From: Methanofollis liminatans DSM 4140
Lineage (GTDB): Archaea; Halobacteriota; Methanomicrobia; Methanomicrobiales; Methanofollaceae
Direction of reading: 5' to 3'
Assembly (NCBI RefSeq): GCF_000275865.1
Contig: NZ_CM001555.1
Location: 2,072,967-2,136,966 of the forward strand
Length of the DNA: 64,000 nt
The position numbers and the translations under genes are program-made. Each line of letters starts with the position of its first letter. Position 1 is the stretch's first letter. Positions 27,415 to 36,960 of the stretch are shown here, piece by piece. The notes beneath the pieces are model-generated. The model was not told the DNA's origin. It saw only the letters and a list, made by a program, of their open reading frames with translations, and ran no database searches.

Positions 27415-28267
27415 ACGTTCGCTGATCCGCTCGCTCGTTCCCGTCCTTGGGGCGGCGGCGACGGCCGACGACTGTGCGACAATCCAGCACGGCGGCGAGT
27501 GGCTCGTCCTCTCCACCGATATGCTCCACGAGACGACCGATTTCCCGGCCGGGATGACTGACCGGGAAATCGGCTGGATGGCGGCGGCGGTGACGATCTC
27601 GGATATTGCGGCGATGGGGGCGCGGCCCGTCGCCCTGCTCCTTGCGACCGGCCTCGACCGCCCAGAACGCCTGGCCGGGATCACGGCGGGGGCGCTCGAA
27701 TGCTGCCGGGCCTATGGCTGCGACCTTGCCGGGGGGGACACCGACGCCCACACCGAACTGACGATCGTCTCCACCGGCCTCGGGACCGCTCTGCGGCCGG
27801 TCAGGCGGAGCGGCGCGGGGATCGGGGACCTGATCTGCGTCACTGGCTACCTGGGCGGGGCGCAGGCGGCCCTTTCCGGCTATGACCAGTTCTGGGAGCG
27901 CTTGATCGCGCCCGAACCACGCGTCGCCGCGGGCCTCGCCCTCAATGCCGGTGGGGCGACGGCGATGATGGACGTCTCGGACGGGCTTGCGATGTCCCTC
28001 CACGACATGCTCGGCGTGAACGACTGCGGTTTTACGGTGGAGACGGTCCGTCTCCCCATACCGGACGGTGTCCCTGCGGAGGAGGGTCGGGATTTCGCCC
28101 TTTTCGGCGGCGGGGACTTCGAGCTCCTCTTCACGGTCCCGCCCGAACGGTTCCCGGTGGCGGGAGTGGAGGCGACGGCGATCGGGCGGGTCGTGGCGGA
28201 GCATGGTGTCTGGGCCGACGGCGCCTCCCTTCCGGCGCGGGGATATGTGCACACATGGACAAAATAA
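27407..28267 (+). CDS. thiL: Thiamine-monophosphate kinase
   Basis: ThiL phosphorylates thiamine monophosphate to the active diphosphate. The 286-residue protein has the PurM-like signatures: VLSTDMLHETTDF near the N-terminus, the Mg-binding LAGGDTDAH, MMDVSDGL, and FALFGGGDFELLFTV. It overlaps DUF460 by 8 nt, forming the last gene of the RIO2-DUF460-ThiL operon. Confidence 0.93.
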   Translation: MDERSLIRSLVPVLGAAATADDCATIQHGGEWLVLSTDMLHETTDFPAGMTDREIGWMAAAVTISDIAAMGARPVALLLATGLDRPERLAGITAGALECCRAYGCDLAGGDTDAHTELTIVSTGLGTALRPVRRSGAGIGDLICVTGYLGGAQAALSGYDQFWERLIAPEPRVAAGLALNAGGATAMMDVSDGLAMSLHDMLGVNDCGFTVETVRLPIPDGVPAEEGRDFALFGGGDFELLFTVPPERFPVAGVEATAIGRVVAEHGVWADGASLPARGYVHTWTK

Positions 28268-28309
28268 AGTCGCAATCAAAATGCAATCTTAATACCTCAT
28301 CCTCTCATA

Positions 28310-30433
28310 ATGCCGTTTATGGAGATTTGCTATTCTAATGATGCCCCTCTCGAAGATCCCGCAGATGATGCTCTTGATATTGCTCCATTTGCGAAAAATC
28401 TTGCAGATGCTATCCCGGCAATGTTCAATCCTCAGGGTTTTGTGGTTGCAATATATGGGGAGTGGGGATCTGGAAAAACAACCCTCCTTAATTTTATAAA
28501 ATATTACATTGGACAAATACCTGAATCAAATAAACCATTGATTATTGATTTCCACCCCTGGTGGTTCTCTGGGAGGGAAGATCTCATTCGGAGTTTTTTT
28601 AATCAATTTGCCGGGAGTGTAAGCAGGTGGTTTGGAAAGTCTGCAGAATGTGCAAAATTATTAGCGCAATTTGCTGATGCTCTTTCTCCAGTTAAGATCC
28701 CTATTGTTCAGACGGTGAATTATATTGCAGATAAGGCAGATCCTACGAAACGCGATGTTCCTGCTTTGAAAGAAGAGATCAAGAGATCTCTGAAGCAGAA
28801 GAATCGGCGGATCCTGATCGTCATCGATGACATCGATCGGTTGAGCTCGGAGGAGATACGGTTATTATTCATGGTGATTAAAGATATTGCCGATTTTCCA
28901 AATGTTGTTTATCTACTCGCGCTTGATAAACATATCGTAAGTGGAGCATTAGATCAGATCCATGGTTTTGATGGGACGAAATATCTTGAAAAAATCGTTC
29001 AAACAGGTTATGATCTTCCTCATCCTGATAAAAAATTACTGAGAATGATTCTTTCCAAAAAAATAGATAGTATTCTTGAAGGTACTCCTAAATATTTATG
29101 GGATAAGACCCGCTGGCAAAATATTTACTTTGATGGTATCGATCATTTTGTAAAATCTCCGCGAAATGTGCAACGCTTCTCTAATGCATTATTATTAACG
29201 TATCCTGTGGTGAAAGGAGAGGTGAACCCGGTTGATTTTATTGCAGTTGAATATCTGAGACTGTTCTGTCCCTCTATGTATCATTTTATTCAGGGATCTG
29301 GAGAAATCTTCGTTGGATCTGTTGATATTCGCTTAGATCCTGATCCTGATAAAAGAATAAAATTAAGGCTGGATACCCAACTTGAACAAATTCCTGAGCA
29401 AGATCGAGAATCTGTCAAAAAATTGCTCTTCAGAATATTTCCCAAAACCAATTATTATTTTGGAGGCGCGTCATATGGGAGTGATTGGCTCCCTGGTTGG
29501 AGAAATAGTCTTCGAGTGTGTACCTCTGAACATTTTGACACATATTTCAGATTATCTTTGTCCCAGGGTCAGATGTCCCAAACAGAGATTCAATCGATCC
29601 TTGAATGTATAGATAAACCTGAGGTTTTTGAACAGACATTGATAAATCTGAATCGTCAAAAACAAAGAAACGGCCTTTCGAACCTATCATATTTTTTGGA
29701 ATGCCTCTTAGATCATGCCGCTCTCGATATCCTAGAGGGTGCAGCAATCCCTTCTATAATCTCCACATTTTTTAAGGTCGGTGATGATCTCCTCTGCCTG
29801 GAAGATGATGAGCAGCGTTTCTCAATTTACGGTAACGATGATCGGATCCTTAGGATTGTATGGAGACTTTTTGATCGTTTGGACGAGGCAAAACACTTTT
29901 CCTTGTTAGAAGATGCAATCCGTAGAGGAGATTCTATCTCTTTAATTGTGAAACTGATCACGATTTATGGCAGACAGCACGGAAAATATGGCACAAATGA
30001 GGAAACTGATGGAGAACGGATCATAAGCCTTGAACATCTGAGAGTACTTGAGGAGCTTACATTGGAAAAAATCCGACAGGCTTCTCAAGAGGGTTCTCTT
30101 ATTGATACCCCACTTCTGTGGCGTGTTTTATTTTTCTGGAAAGAGAATAGACATGATGGAGAAGTCAGGTCATGGGTAGAGGAAACAACCCGTAATGATG
30201 ATAAGTTACTGCTTTTTCTGGATCAGTTTATATCGGCAACATTCACTCAGTCCGCTGATGATGTAATCTCGGAACAACATTGGATTCTTGCTTCAAAGAG
30301 CATCAGTGCGTTCATTAATCTGGATGAGTTAAAGGGTCGTGTTCAAAATCTTATTGAATCCAAAATTGATCTAACGGAACGTCAGAGGGAGGCATTGACT
30401 AATTTCGTCAGTGGAGTTGAAGAGCCTCTCTGA
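28310..30433 (+). CDS. KAP-family P-loop NTPase (AT-rich, probably acquired)
   Basis: 707 residues. The N-terminal ~330 residues are a KAP NTPase: Walker A GEWGSGKT (50-57), the KAP-type segment IIDFHPWWFSG (78-88), Walker B LIVIDDIDRL (169-178) and a sensor strand YLLALD (201-206). The C-terminal ~370 residues are helical, probably repeat-like, without recognised domain. No clear membrane segments. KAP proteins include phage-exclusion factor PifA, so a defence role is possible but not shown. The gene is visibly richer in AT and in AAA/TTT/ATA codons than all neighbours, and stands alone. TATA spacing (28288-28296) would favour the second ATG at 28319. Confidence 0.85.
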   Translation: MPFMEICYSNDAPLEDPADDALDIAPFAKNLADAIPAMFNPQGFVVAIYGEWGSGKTTLLNFIKYYIGQIPESNKPLIIDFHPWWFSGREDLIRSFFNQFAGSVSRWFGKSAECAKLLAQFADALSPVKIPIVQTVNYIADKADPTKRDVPALKEEIKRSLKQKNRRILIVIDDIDRLSSEEIRLLFMVIKDIADFPNVVYLLALDKHIVSGALDQIHGFDGTKYLEKIVQTGYDLPHPDKKLLRMILSKKIDSILEGTPKYLWDKTRWQNIYFDGIDHFVKSPRNVQRFSNALLLTYPVVKGEVNPVDFIAVEYLRLFCPSMYHFIQGSGEIFVGSVDIRLDPDPDKRIKLRLDTQLEQIPEQDRESVKKLLFRIFPKTNYYFGGASYGSDWLPGWRNSLRVCTSEHFDTYFRLSLSQGQMSQTEIQSILECIDKPEVFEQTLINLNRQKQRNGLSNLSYFLECLLDHAALDILEGAAIPSIISTFFKVGDDLLCLEDDEQRFSIYGNDDRILRIVWRLFDRLDEAKHFSLLEDAIRRGDSISLIVKLITIYGRQHGKYGTNEETDGERIISLEHLRVLEELTLEKIRQASQEGSLIDTPLLWRVLFFWKENRHDGEVRSWVEETTRNDDKLLLFLDQFISATFTQSADDVISEQHWILASKSISAFINLDELKGRVQNLIESKIDLTERQREALTNFVSGVEEPL

Positions 30434-30725
30434 GGGTGTTGTAATCAGTGAGATTTTGGTGACAATGACCGGTGCTCTGATATGGGCCATAATTCTGACT
30501 CTGGCATGCAACAGGAAGATCTTTCATGGCATGTCTCTGTCGGGATGGGGTTGTACCCCCTCCCATGCCCACACCCGCCTGCGATTGGGGCCGATAGGGA
30601 TCATGCAGATCCGCAGGTTAAGGCATGGCTGTTCCATGATTTGTTTTGAGGGGCGTGTTTAACCATATCTACGAGCATTGAGGGTGCGCAGTTATTTCTC
30701 ACCTTCCCTCCTAGGTAGATTCGTG
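30434..30725. other. Intergenic tail after the KAP gene, possible gene remnant
   Basis: About 290 nt with composition between that of the AT-rich KAP gene and the GC-rich chromosome. One frame reads an uninterrupted stretch ending ...ADRDHADPQVKAWLFHDLF at about 30650, which looks like the end of a protein but has no supported start. It could be a degraded gene or a dispersed repeat; nothing more can be said. Confidence 0.3.
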
Positions 30726-30926
30726 ATGTACCATCTCTTCAGAAGAGATATCCTCGTCCTCTTCGTCGCAGTCATGGCCGGCATCGCTGCCGGAAACTAT
30801 GTCAGGGCCCTCTACGGGAGCAGCGTCCTTGCCGTCCTCGCCTCGGCGGCGGCGATCGTCGCCGTCGGGGCCGCGGCTGAGTACCTGCTCCGGCGGTTCT
30901 GCAGCCCCATGAGAGAGGGGGAATGA
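30726..30926 (+). CDS. Small membrane protein (66 aa)
   Basis: A 66-residue product with two membrane helices (about 8-26 and 31-52; ILVLFVAVMAGIAAGNYV and SVLAVLASAAAIVAVGAAAE) and a positively charged exit (LLRRF). The start at 30726 removes an implausible upstream extension. No family assigned; codon use is that of the GC-rich chromosome. Confidence 0.6.
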   Translation: MYHLFRRDILVLFVAVMAGIAAGNYVRALYGSSVLAVLASAAAIVAVGAAAEYLLRRFCSPMREGE

Positions 30927-30989
30927 CCGGCGCTCCTTCCGGGTTAAGAAAAAAAGGTTGGATCGGGCCCAGATCATGAACCCGCCGTT

Positions 30990-31676
30990 TCACTTCCCCG
31001 ACGTGTTCTGGGGGAGGAACGGGATCAGGGAGGAGGCGAGTTTTGCGATGTCCATCGACTGGAGGACCACCTTGCCCGGCCCGGTGAGAGTGGTCAGGAA
31101 GAGCCCTTCGCCGCCAAAAAAGACCGTCTTCACGCCCCCGGCCATCTGGATGGAGTAATCCACCGTGGCGTCGAAGCCGACGACGAGCCCGGTCTCCACC
31201 TTCACGACCTCCCCCGCGGCCAGGTCCATCTCGATGGTGTCACCGCAGCAGTGGAGGAAGGCGGTCCCCGAACCCGAAAGGCGCTGGAGGATGAAACCCT
31301 CGCCGCCGAAAAAGCCCGATCGGATCTTTTTGGTGAAGGCGATGTCGAGGTGCACGCCCTGTTCAGAGCAGAGATATGCGTCTTTCTGGGCGAGGAACTC
31401 CCTGCCGGTGACGTCGACCGGGAAGATCCGGCCCGGAACGTTCCCGGCGAAGGAGACGAAACCGCTCTCCCCCTGCGGCGTGAACTCGGTCAGGAACAGG
31501 CTCTCGTTCGTGAGCGCCCGTTTCAGACCGCCAAGCAGCCCGCCCTTCAGGTGGGAGTCCATCTGCATGTTCCCGCTCATGTTCACCATGGCGCCGGCCT
31601 CGGCATTGACCCGCTCCCCCTGCGCGAGGGTGAGTTTCACCATCTGCAGGTTGTCACCGATGATCTCGTATTTCAT
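30990..31676 (-). CDS. AIM24/TIGR00266-family protein
   Basis: A 228-residue all-beta protein: starts MKYEIIGDNLQMVKLTLAQG and contains repeated Gly-rich strand motifs (AGAMVNMSGNMQMD, SGRAFLHCCGD-like, FFGGEGLFLTTLTGPG). This double-stranded beta-helix family is widespread in archaea and bacteria; the name comes from a mitochondrial protein. Molecular role unknown. Start 31676 gives the family N-terminus. Confidence 0.85.
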   Translation of the reverse strand: MKYEIIGDNLQMVKLTLAQGERVNAEAGAMVNMSGNMQMDSHLKGGLLGGLKRALTNESLFLTEFTPQGESGFVSFAGNVPGRIFPVDVTGREFLAQKDAYLCSEQGVHLDIAFTKKIRSGFFGGEGFILQRLSGSGTAFLHCCGDTIEMDLAAGEVVKVETGLVVGFDATVDYSIQMAGGVKTVFFGGEGLFLTTLTGPGKVVLQSMDIAKLASSLIPFLPQNTSGK

Positions 31677-31850
31677 GGTCAGTTCCCGGGGAATATTCGA
31701 TGCCAGGAGGATATCACCCTTCCCCTTTTGATCGGGCGAGAGGAGGCCAGGGAAAAAAGCCAGATAAACCAGATTATTGCACTTTTTGAATCCAGCATGC
31801 ATGTAAAAAATACAAATCAGATATATTTGTAAACTAATAGATACGATTTA

Positions 31851-31865
31851 TTGATATATCATATC
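31851..31865 (+). promoter_or_regulatory. TATA region for the surface protease gene
   Basis: TTGATATATCATATC predicts transcription from about 31885, and the leader contains AGGTG (31897-31901) seven nt before the ATG at 31908. Confidence 0.5.
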
Positions 31866-31907
31866 TCAATCATAATTTTCTGAACGCACTCCCATCAGGT
31901 GTTCTCC

Positions 31908-34900
31908 ATGAAAAAAAAGACACGATATTATTCTCTGATGCTCTGCGCCCTGATCGCCCTGCTTGCCGTCCCGGGCATATCAGGAGCGACGATCGAGGCC
32001 GCACCGCTCAACCCTGCCTTCCTGGAATACCTCGAAGGGCAGGAGGCGGCGGCAGAAGGCGCCATGCAGACCTGCAGTATTGCCTCGTCCCCTGATGAAT
32101 TCAGATATCCCCTGACCGGTCTCTGCCCGGCCCCTGCAACACCGATCTGGTCAGGGCAATCTGTCGATCCGGTCGGCTCGAGCGCCCTCCCTGCATCCTT
32201 CGACTTAAGGGACGAGGGGAGGGTCACGCCGGTGCAGGACCAGGGGAAGAGCGGGACCTGCTGGGCGTTCGCCACCTATGCCTCCCTTGAGTCGAACCTG
32301 CTCACCAGGACCGGCACGGCATGGGACTTCTCCGAGAGCAACATGAAGAACCTCTGCTCGAACCTCTACGGAGGTTTCGATTGTGGTCCAGGCGACGGCG
32401 GTCAGGCCTTCATGTCCACCGCCTACCTCACACGCTGGTCCGGACCGGTGAACGAGACCGACGACCCCTATCTCCTGCCCGTGCCATCGAACGACTCGCC
32501 GACCGATCTTTCGCCGGTGGTCCACGTCCAGAATATCACGTTCCTCCCGCCGCGGGATGGACCGCTCGACAACGGCCTGATGAAGGAAATGATCCGCGAG
32601 GAGGGGGCCCTCTGGGTGGGGTTCATTGTCAACTGGTCCTGTTTTGCCGACAACTACCTGACCTACTACCGCCCGGATGACGGCACCTATGAGAATGAAG
32701 GCGGTCATGCCGTGGCCCTCGTCGGCTGGGACGACAACTACCCGGCGGAGAACTTCAGTGTCACGCCGCCCGGCGACGGCGCCTTCATCGCCAAAAACTC
32801 CTGGGGTGAGGGGGTCGGCGACGGCGGCTACTTCTACATCTCATATTACCAGCCAGAACCTGGCAGGTTCTGGGACAGGAACTCCACCTTTGTCGGGGAC
32901 CAGCGCGACTACTGTTCGGTTCTCTTCACCGGGGAGGCCGCAAATTCCCTGGGACACGCCTACCAGTACGACCCCCTCGGCTGGACGAACAGCCTCGGCG
33001 CAACCGGCTCCACCACCATCTATGGTGCGAATGTCTTCACGGCCGGAGACTACGAGGACCTGCGGGCAGCAGGTTTCTACACCCGTGAACCCGGCACCGA
33101 CTACACCGTTTCCGTCTTGCGCTCCATCAACACCCCGACAGGCGCCACCCCCGTCCCCGTGGCGCAGGTCACCGGCACCGCCGCCCTCCCGGGCTACCAC
33201 ACCGTCCCGCTCCCCGACCCGGTCTTCCTCTCACCGGGCCAGACCTTCTCGGTGGTGCTGGAGGTCGACGCCCCGACCGACACCCACCCCCTTGTCGTGG
33301 AGATGCCGATCGCGGGGTATTCCTCCAATGCCACCGCAGCGCCCGGAGAGAGTTATGTGAGTCTCGATGGCGAGCAATGGGCCGACCTGACCGCGATCTT
33401 CCCTGACACCAACGTCTGCATCAAGGCATTCACCACCGACGCCATCGTGGTGCCGCGGGACTACCCCACCATCCAGGCGGCGATCGACGCCGCCGATGAC
33501 GGCGACACGATCGTCGTGGAGAACGGCACCTATGATGAGCACCTGAACGTCACAAAATCGGTCACGATCGTCGGCATTGGCATGCCGGTCGTGAATGCTG
33601 CCGGGAGCGGGTCGGCGATCACGGTCACCGCCGACGGGGTGCACCTTTCCGGCATCGCTGCAACGGGCGCGAGTCCGGTCTTTGAACCGACCGCCTACAA
33701 TGCAGGCATCCGGGTCTTTGGGGACGACGCCCTCGTCGAGAACTGCTCATCATACCAGAACGGTGCATGCGGCGTCTTTGTATCGGATGCCGCGGGTGCG
33801 GTCATCCGGGGCAACGAGATCTCTGAGAACCCCTACGGCATGATCCTGTGGAACTGTTCCAGGGCCATCATTGCCGCCAACAGAGTCCATGACAACGACC
33901 GGCTTGGCATCGAGATCGATGAGACCGACGGCGCCATGCTGGAGGGCAACACCGTCCAGGAGAGCGACGGGCAGGGGATCGGTCTCTATTATACCGCCAA
34001 TACTACGATGCAGGGCAACGTAATGGAAGGGAACGCCTGGAACTTCGTGTATTATGGCGACGACCCGGCGCCCGGGAACAGTGTCGATACCTCCAACACC
34101 GTTGACGGACGCCCGATCGTCTACCTTGAGGGGGTCTCAGGGATGACGATCGATCCCTCCAGCAATGCGGGTGCGGTCTGCTGCGTCGGTTGTGACTCGA
34201 TGAGCATTGAGGGTCTCGCCCTTCAGGAGACCGGTTGCGGCATCAGCCTCCTCTCGACGCGGGAGAGCAGCATCGAGGGGTGCGCCATATCCAACGCCTA
34301 TGACGGGATCCATCTCTCCAATGTCAGCGGGATCGCCATCGAGGACTGTTCAATCACCGCATCGAGGGTGAACGAGTGGTTGATCAATATCGACAGGGCA
34401 GAGAACTGCAGCCTCGTCGGCACCACGCTGACCGGCCTCGGCGAGTCCGGCATGGGGATGTACAACGTCTCAGGGGCTGAGATCACCGGGAACACCATCA
34501 ATTTCACCTCGACCGGCGGCCCTCTGAGGAGTGTGGATATCAGTTCGCTCACCAACAGCACGGTCAGAGAAAACCTGCTGGATCTCTCCGGGATAGATCT
34601 CTCTGTGGACGGCCTCAGAGGCAATCTGGTCTACCGCAATAACATCGTCCTTCCGGCACCGGTTCCAGCAGTTCTGTCCTCTGCTCTGTCCCTGCAGGAA
34701 AGATCCCCTGGTTATGCCCGCATCAAGCCAGTCTCCGACCTCCTTGACCGAGATGCCCAGGGTTCAAGCGTTTCTTGTGCGTCCGCAGCAGCCGTCCAGG
34801 CCGGGAACACCTGGCATTCGCCAGATCCGATTGCCTACTGGTACCGCGGGATCGGGCAGACGAACTTCACCGGAAACCACTGGAGCGCGTATGGCGGCAC

Positions 34901-35681
34901 CGATGCAAACGGCGATGGTATCGGTGATACGCCGTTTGTAATCGCGGCGGATGAGACCGACCCCTACCCGCTGACGGAGCAGTTCGAAGCATATTCGACC
35001 GCACGCCCCTCAGATGGCAGTGAATCCTCCTCAGACGGCGCATCCGGTGCCTCAGGCAACCTGAATCCAGGGGAAACCGCATCGTTGCACTTTTCAGGCT
35101 CGGCGGTGACCGAAATCAGCATCGCGGCAGGGCAGCGGATCGACGGGATCATGGTGACCATTGCCCCGGCGTCCTCCGGGCCTGCCGGTCTGGACGCACC
35201 TGTCTACCAGTATCTCGTCGCAAACCTCACCTACACCACCGACGATGCAATTGCAGGGGCAGTCTTCACCTTCGAGGTATCGACAGCCTGGCTGGAGGAG
35301 CAGGGGCTCTCACCCGGCGATATCAGCCTCTGGCGCTACCACGACGGGGCATGGGCAGCGCTCCCGACTGAGGTGCTCAGGGAGGAGGACGGCCGGGTGT
35401 ACTTCCGTGCGACCTCGCCCGGGTTCTCGTACTTCGCGGTGGCCGGTGGCCGGACCATGACGGTGGAGCCGGTCGGGACGGTTCCGTCAGAGGAGCCCGG
35501 CGATGCAGGAACGGTCAGGAATGTAACGGCAACAGGGAGCGCGATCTCAGGCACACCGGTTTCGACGACCACTGAACCAGGAACACCGACCGAAACGACG
35601 CCGCAAAAGAGCCCGGTCTGGTGGGGAGCGGCGCTTGCGGCGGTCGGAGGGATGGCGCTCGGCCTGAAGGGGAGGCGGTGA
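31908..35681 (+). CDS. Exported papain-like cysteine protease with beta-helix repeats and PGF-pre-PGF domain
   Basis: 1257 residues. Signal peptide 1-27; a C1A protease domain (~92-325) with oxyanion Q112, catalytic C118 (SGTCWAFA), H267 (GGHAVALVGW) and N297 (AKNSWG); a lectin-like region (~330-510); NosD/CASH-type right-handed beta-helix repeats (~515-960, starting RDYPTIQAAIDAADDGDTIV); a PGF-pre-PGF domain (~1040-1180); a Thr/Pro-rich linker and a C-terminal membrane helix with RR tail. The tail resembles archaeosortase sorting signals but has SPVWW where PGF is usual. Likely a surface-anchored protease or adhesin. Start at ATG 31908, after SD AGGTG. Confidence 0.9.
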   Translation: MKKKTRYYSLMLCALIALLAVPGISGATIEAAPLNPAFLEYLEGQEAAAEGAMQTCSIASSPDEFRYPLTGLCPAPATPIWSGQSVDPVGSSALPASFDLRDEGRVTPVQDQGKSGTCWAFATYASLESNLLTRTGTAWDFSESNMKNLCSNLYGGFDCGPGDGGQAFMSTAYLTRWSGPVNETDDPYLLPVPSNDSPTDLSPVVHVQNITFLPPRDGPLDNGLMKEMIREEGALWVGFIVNWSCFADNYLTYYRPDDGTYENEGGHAVALVGWDDNYPAENFSVTPPGDGAFIAKNSWGEGVGDGGYFYISYYQPEPGRFWDRNSTFVGDQRDYCSVLFTGEAANSLGHAYQYDPLGWTNSLGATGSTTIYGANVFTAGDYEDLRAAGFYTREPGTDYTVSVLRSINTPTGATPVPVAQVTGTAALPGYHTVPLPDPVFLSPGQTFSVVLEVDAPTDTHPLVVEMPIAGYSSNATAAPGESYVSLDGEQWADLTAIFPDTNVCIKAFTTDAIVVPRDYPTIQAAIDAADDGDTIVVENGTYDEHLNVTKSVTIVGIGMPVVNAAGSGSAITVTADGVHLSGIAATGASPVFEPTAYNAGIRVFGDDALVENCSSYQNGACGVFVSDAAGAVIRGNEISENPYGMILWNCSRAIIAANRVHDNDRLGIEIDETDGAMLEGNTVQESDGQGIGLYYTANTTMQGNVMEGNAWNFVYYGDDPAPGNSVDTSNTVDGRPIVYLEGVSGMTIDPSSNAGAVCCVGCDSMSIEGLALQETGCGISLLSTRESSIEGCAISNAYDGIHLSNVSGIAIEDCSITASRVNEWLINIDRAENCSLVGTTLTGLGESGMGMYNVSGAEITGNTINFTSTGGPLRSVDISSLTNSTVRENLLDLSGIDLSVDGLRGNLVYRNNIVLPAPVPAVLSSALSLQERSPGYARIKPVSDLLDRDAQGSSVSCASAAAVQAGNTWHSPDPIAYWYRGIGQTNFTGNHWSAYGGTDANGDGIGDTPFVIAADETDPYPLTEQFEAYSTARPSDGSESSSDGASGASGNLNPGETASLHFSGSAVTEISIAAGQRIDGIMVTIAPASSGPAGLDAPVYQYLVANLTYTTDDAIAGAVFTFEVSTAWLEEQGLSPGDISLWRYHDGAWAALPTEVLREEDGRVYFRATSPGFSYFAVAGGRTMTVEPVGTVPSEEPGDAGTVRNVTATGSAISGTPVSTTTEPGTPTETTPQKSPVWWGAALAAVGGMALGLKGRR

Positions 35682-35730
35682 GCCCCTTCATCTCATTTTT
35701 AAGGCTTCACGCTCTCGATTTTTATACTGC

Positions 35731-35738
35731 AAAAAGCG
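35731..35738 (-). terminator. Oligo-T terminator of the tRNA-Ala gene
   Basis: On the minus strand a run CGCTTTTTGC follows the 3' end of the tRNA at once, as usual for archaeal tRNA terminators. Confidence 0.5.
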
Positions 35739-35740
35739 AG

Positions 35741-35812
35741 TGGACCCGGCGGGAATTGAACCCGCGGCCTCATCGTTGCGAACGATGCGATCTTCCCCTG
35801 ATCTACGAGCCC
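35741..35812 (-). tRNA. tRNA-Ala (anticodon CGC)
   Basis: The minus strand folds into a 72-nt cloverleaf: acceptor GGGCTCG/CGGGTCC (two G-U pairs), D stem GATC/GATC, anticodon stem CATCG/CGATG with loop TTCGCAA, T stem GCGGG/CCCGC with loop TTCAATT, discriminator A. The anticodon CGC reads GCG alanine codons. No intron; CCA is not encoded. Confidence 0.95.
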
Positions 35813-35860
35813 GCGACCGGCACAATGCCTGATCCTGCCTGATAATGTTGCCCCCGTTCC

Positions 35861-35870
35861 TTTATATCCC
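35861..35870 (-). promoter_or_regulatory. TATA box of the tRNA-Ala gene
   Basis: Minus-strand GGGATATAAA about 53 nt before the tRNA 5' end predicts a start near 35839 and a short 5' leader to be removed by RNase P. Confidence 0.55.
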
Positions 35871-35949
35871 TTCCTGATGGTGACATCCGGGCGGTGCAGG
35901 TTGATGGGGAGCGCGGCGTACACGCGCGCACGGGCGATAAAAAAAGAGA

Positions 35950-36960
35950 TCAGAGAATGATCTCGATATCGAGTTTCTCTGCGAGTTCCTTGTACCGGTT
36001 CCTGATGGTGACCTCGGTCACCCCGGCGACCTCTGCGACCTCGCGCTGGGTCCGTCGTTCTCCCGAGAGGATCGAGGAGATGTAGATAGCGGCGGCCGCA
36101 ACGCCGGTCGGCCCCCTGCCGCTCGTCAGCTCGCGCTCGCCGGCCTGGCGCAGGATCTCCACGGCACGGCTCTGCACCTCCCCCTTTAAGGTGAGGCCCG
36201 AGCAGAACCGCGGAACGTAGTCGATCGGCGAGGTCGGCAGGAGTTTCAAGCCCAGTTCACGCGAGATAAACCGGTAGGTGCGCCCGATCTCTTTCCTGGA
36301 TACCCTGGACACCTCGGCGATCTCGTCGAGGGTTCGGGGCACCGAGCACTGCCGGCATGCGGCATAGAGGGCGGCGGCGGCGACCCCTTCAATGGACCTG
36401 CCCCGAATCAGGTTCTTGTCCACGGCGTCGCGGTAGATCACCGCAGCAGTCTCCCGCACGTTCCTTGGAAGACCGAGGGCCGAGGCCATCCGGTCCAGTT
36501 CGGAGAGGGCGAAGGCGAGGTTCCGCTCGGTGGCGTTCGAGACCCGGATCCGCCTCTGCCACTTGCGCAGACGATAGAGTTGCGCCCGGTTCTTCGACGA
36601 GATGGCGCGGCCGTAGCTGTCGCGATTGCGCCAGTCGATCATCGTCGAGAGACCTTTGTCATGGATCGTAAAGGTCATCGGAGCCCCGACACGGGAGCGC
36701 TTCACCCGCTGGTCGTGGTCGAAGGCACGCCACTCAGGGCCACGGTCGATGAACTCCTCGTCAATGACCAATCCGCAGCTCTTGCACACGAGTTCGGCCC
36801 GTTCATAATCATGGACGAGCTGGCGGCTGCCGCACTCAGGGCATACATTTTCCGTCGCCTCCTCGCGCTTCTTTACCTGCTCCGTGACCGCGGTACGCGA
36901 CCTTTTTTTGAGGGCCTCGCGCTCGCTCTGAAGCATTTTCAGTTTTTCGATTTCTGCCAT
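35950..36960 (-). CDS. tfb: Transcription initiation factor TFB
   Basis: TFB recruits RNA polymerase to TBP-bound promoters. 336 residues: an N-terminal charged extension of ~38 residues, zinc ribbon C40/C43/C59/C62, B-reader/linker region (~65-115, including [11 protein letters not shown]), and two cyclin folds (~135-225, ~230-325) with [17 protein letters not shown] and [16 protein letters not shown]. The C-terminal helix-turn-helix binds the BRE. Its ATG lies within the gar1 gene (22-nt overlap) after the SD-like AAAGGTGA. Confidence 0.96.
   Translation of the reverse strand: MAEIEKLKMLQSEREALKKRSRTAVTEQVKKREEATENVCPECGSRQLVHDYERAELVCKSCGLVIDEEFIDRGPEWRAFDHDQRVKRSRVGAPMTFTIHDKGLSTMIDWRNRDSYGRAISSKNRAQLYRLRKWQRRIRVSNATERNLAFALSELDRMASALGLPRNVRETAAVIYRDAVDKNLIRGRSIEGVAAAALYAACRQCSVPRTLDEIAEVSRVSRKEIGRTYRFISRELGLKLLPTSPIDYVPRFCSGLTLKGEVQSRAVEILRQAGERELTSGRGPTGVAAAAIYISSILSGERRTQREVAEVAGVTEVTIRNRYKELAEKLDIEIIL

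Noticed and set aside
30411-30662. 83-codon frame overlapping the end of the KAP gene
   Set aside because: Starts inside the KAP gene without SD; composition changes along it; treated as a possible remnant only.
35621-35842. 73-codon plus-strand frame
   Set aside because: Runs through the complement of the tRNA-Ala gene.
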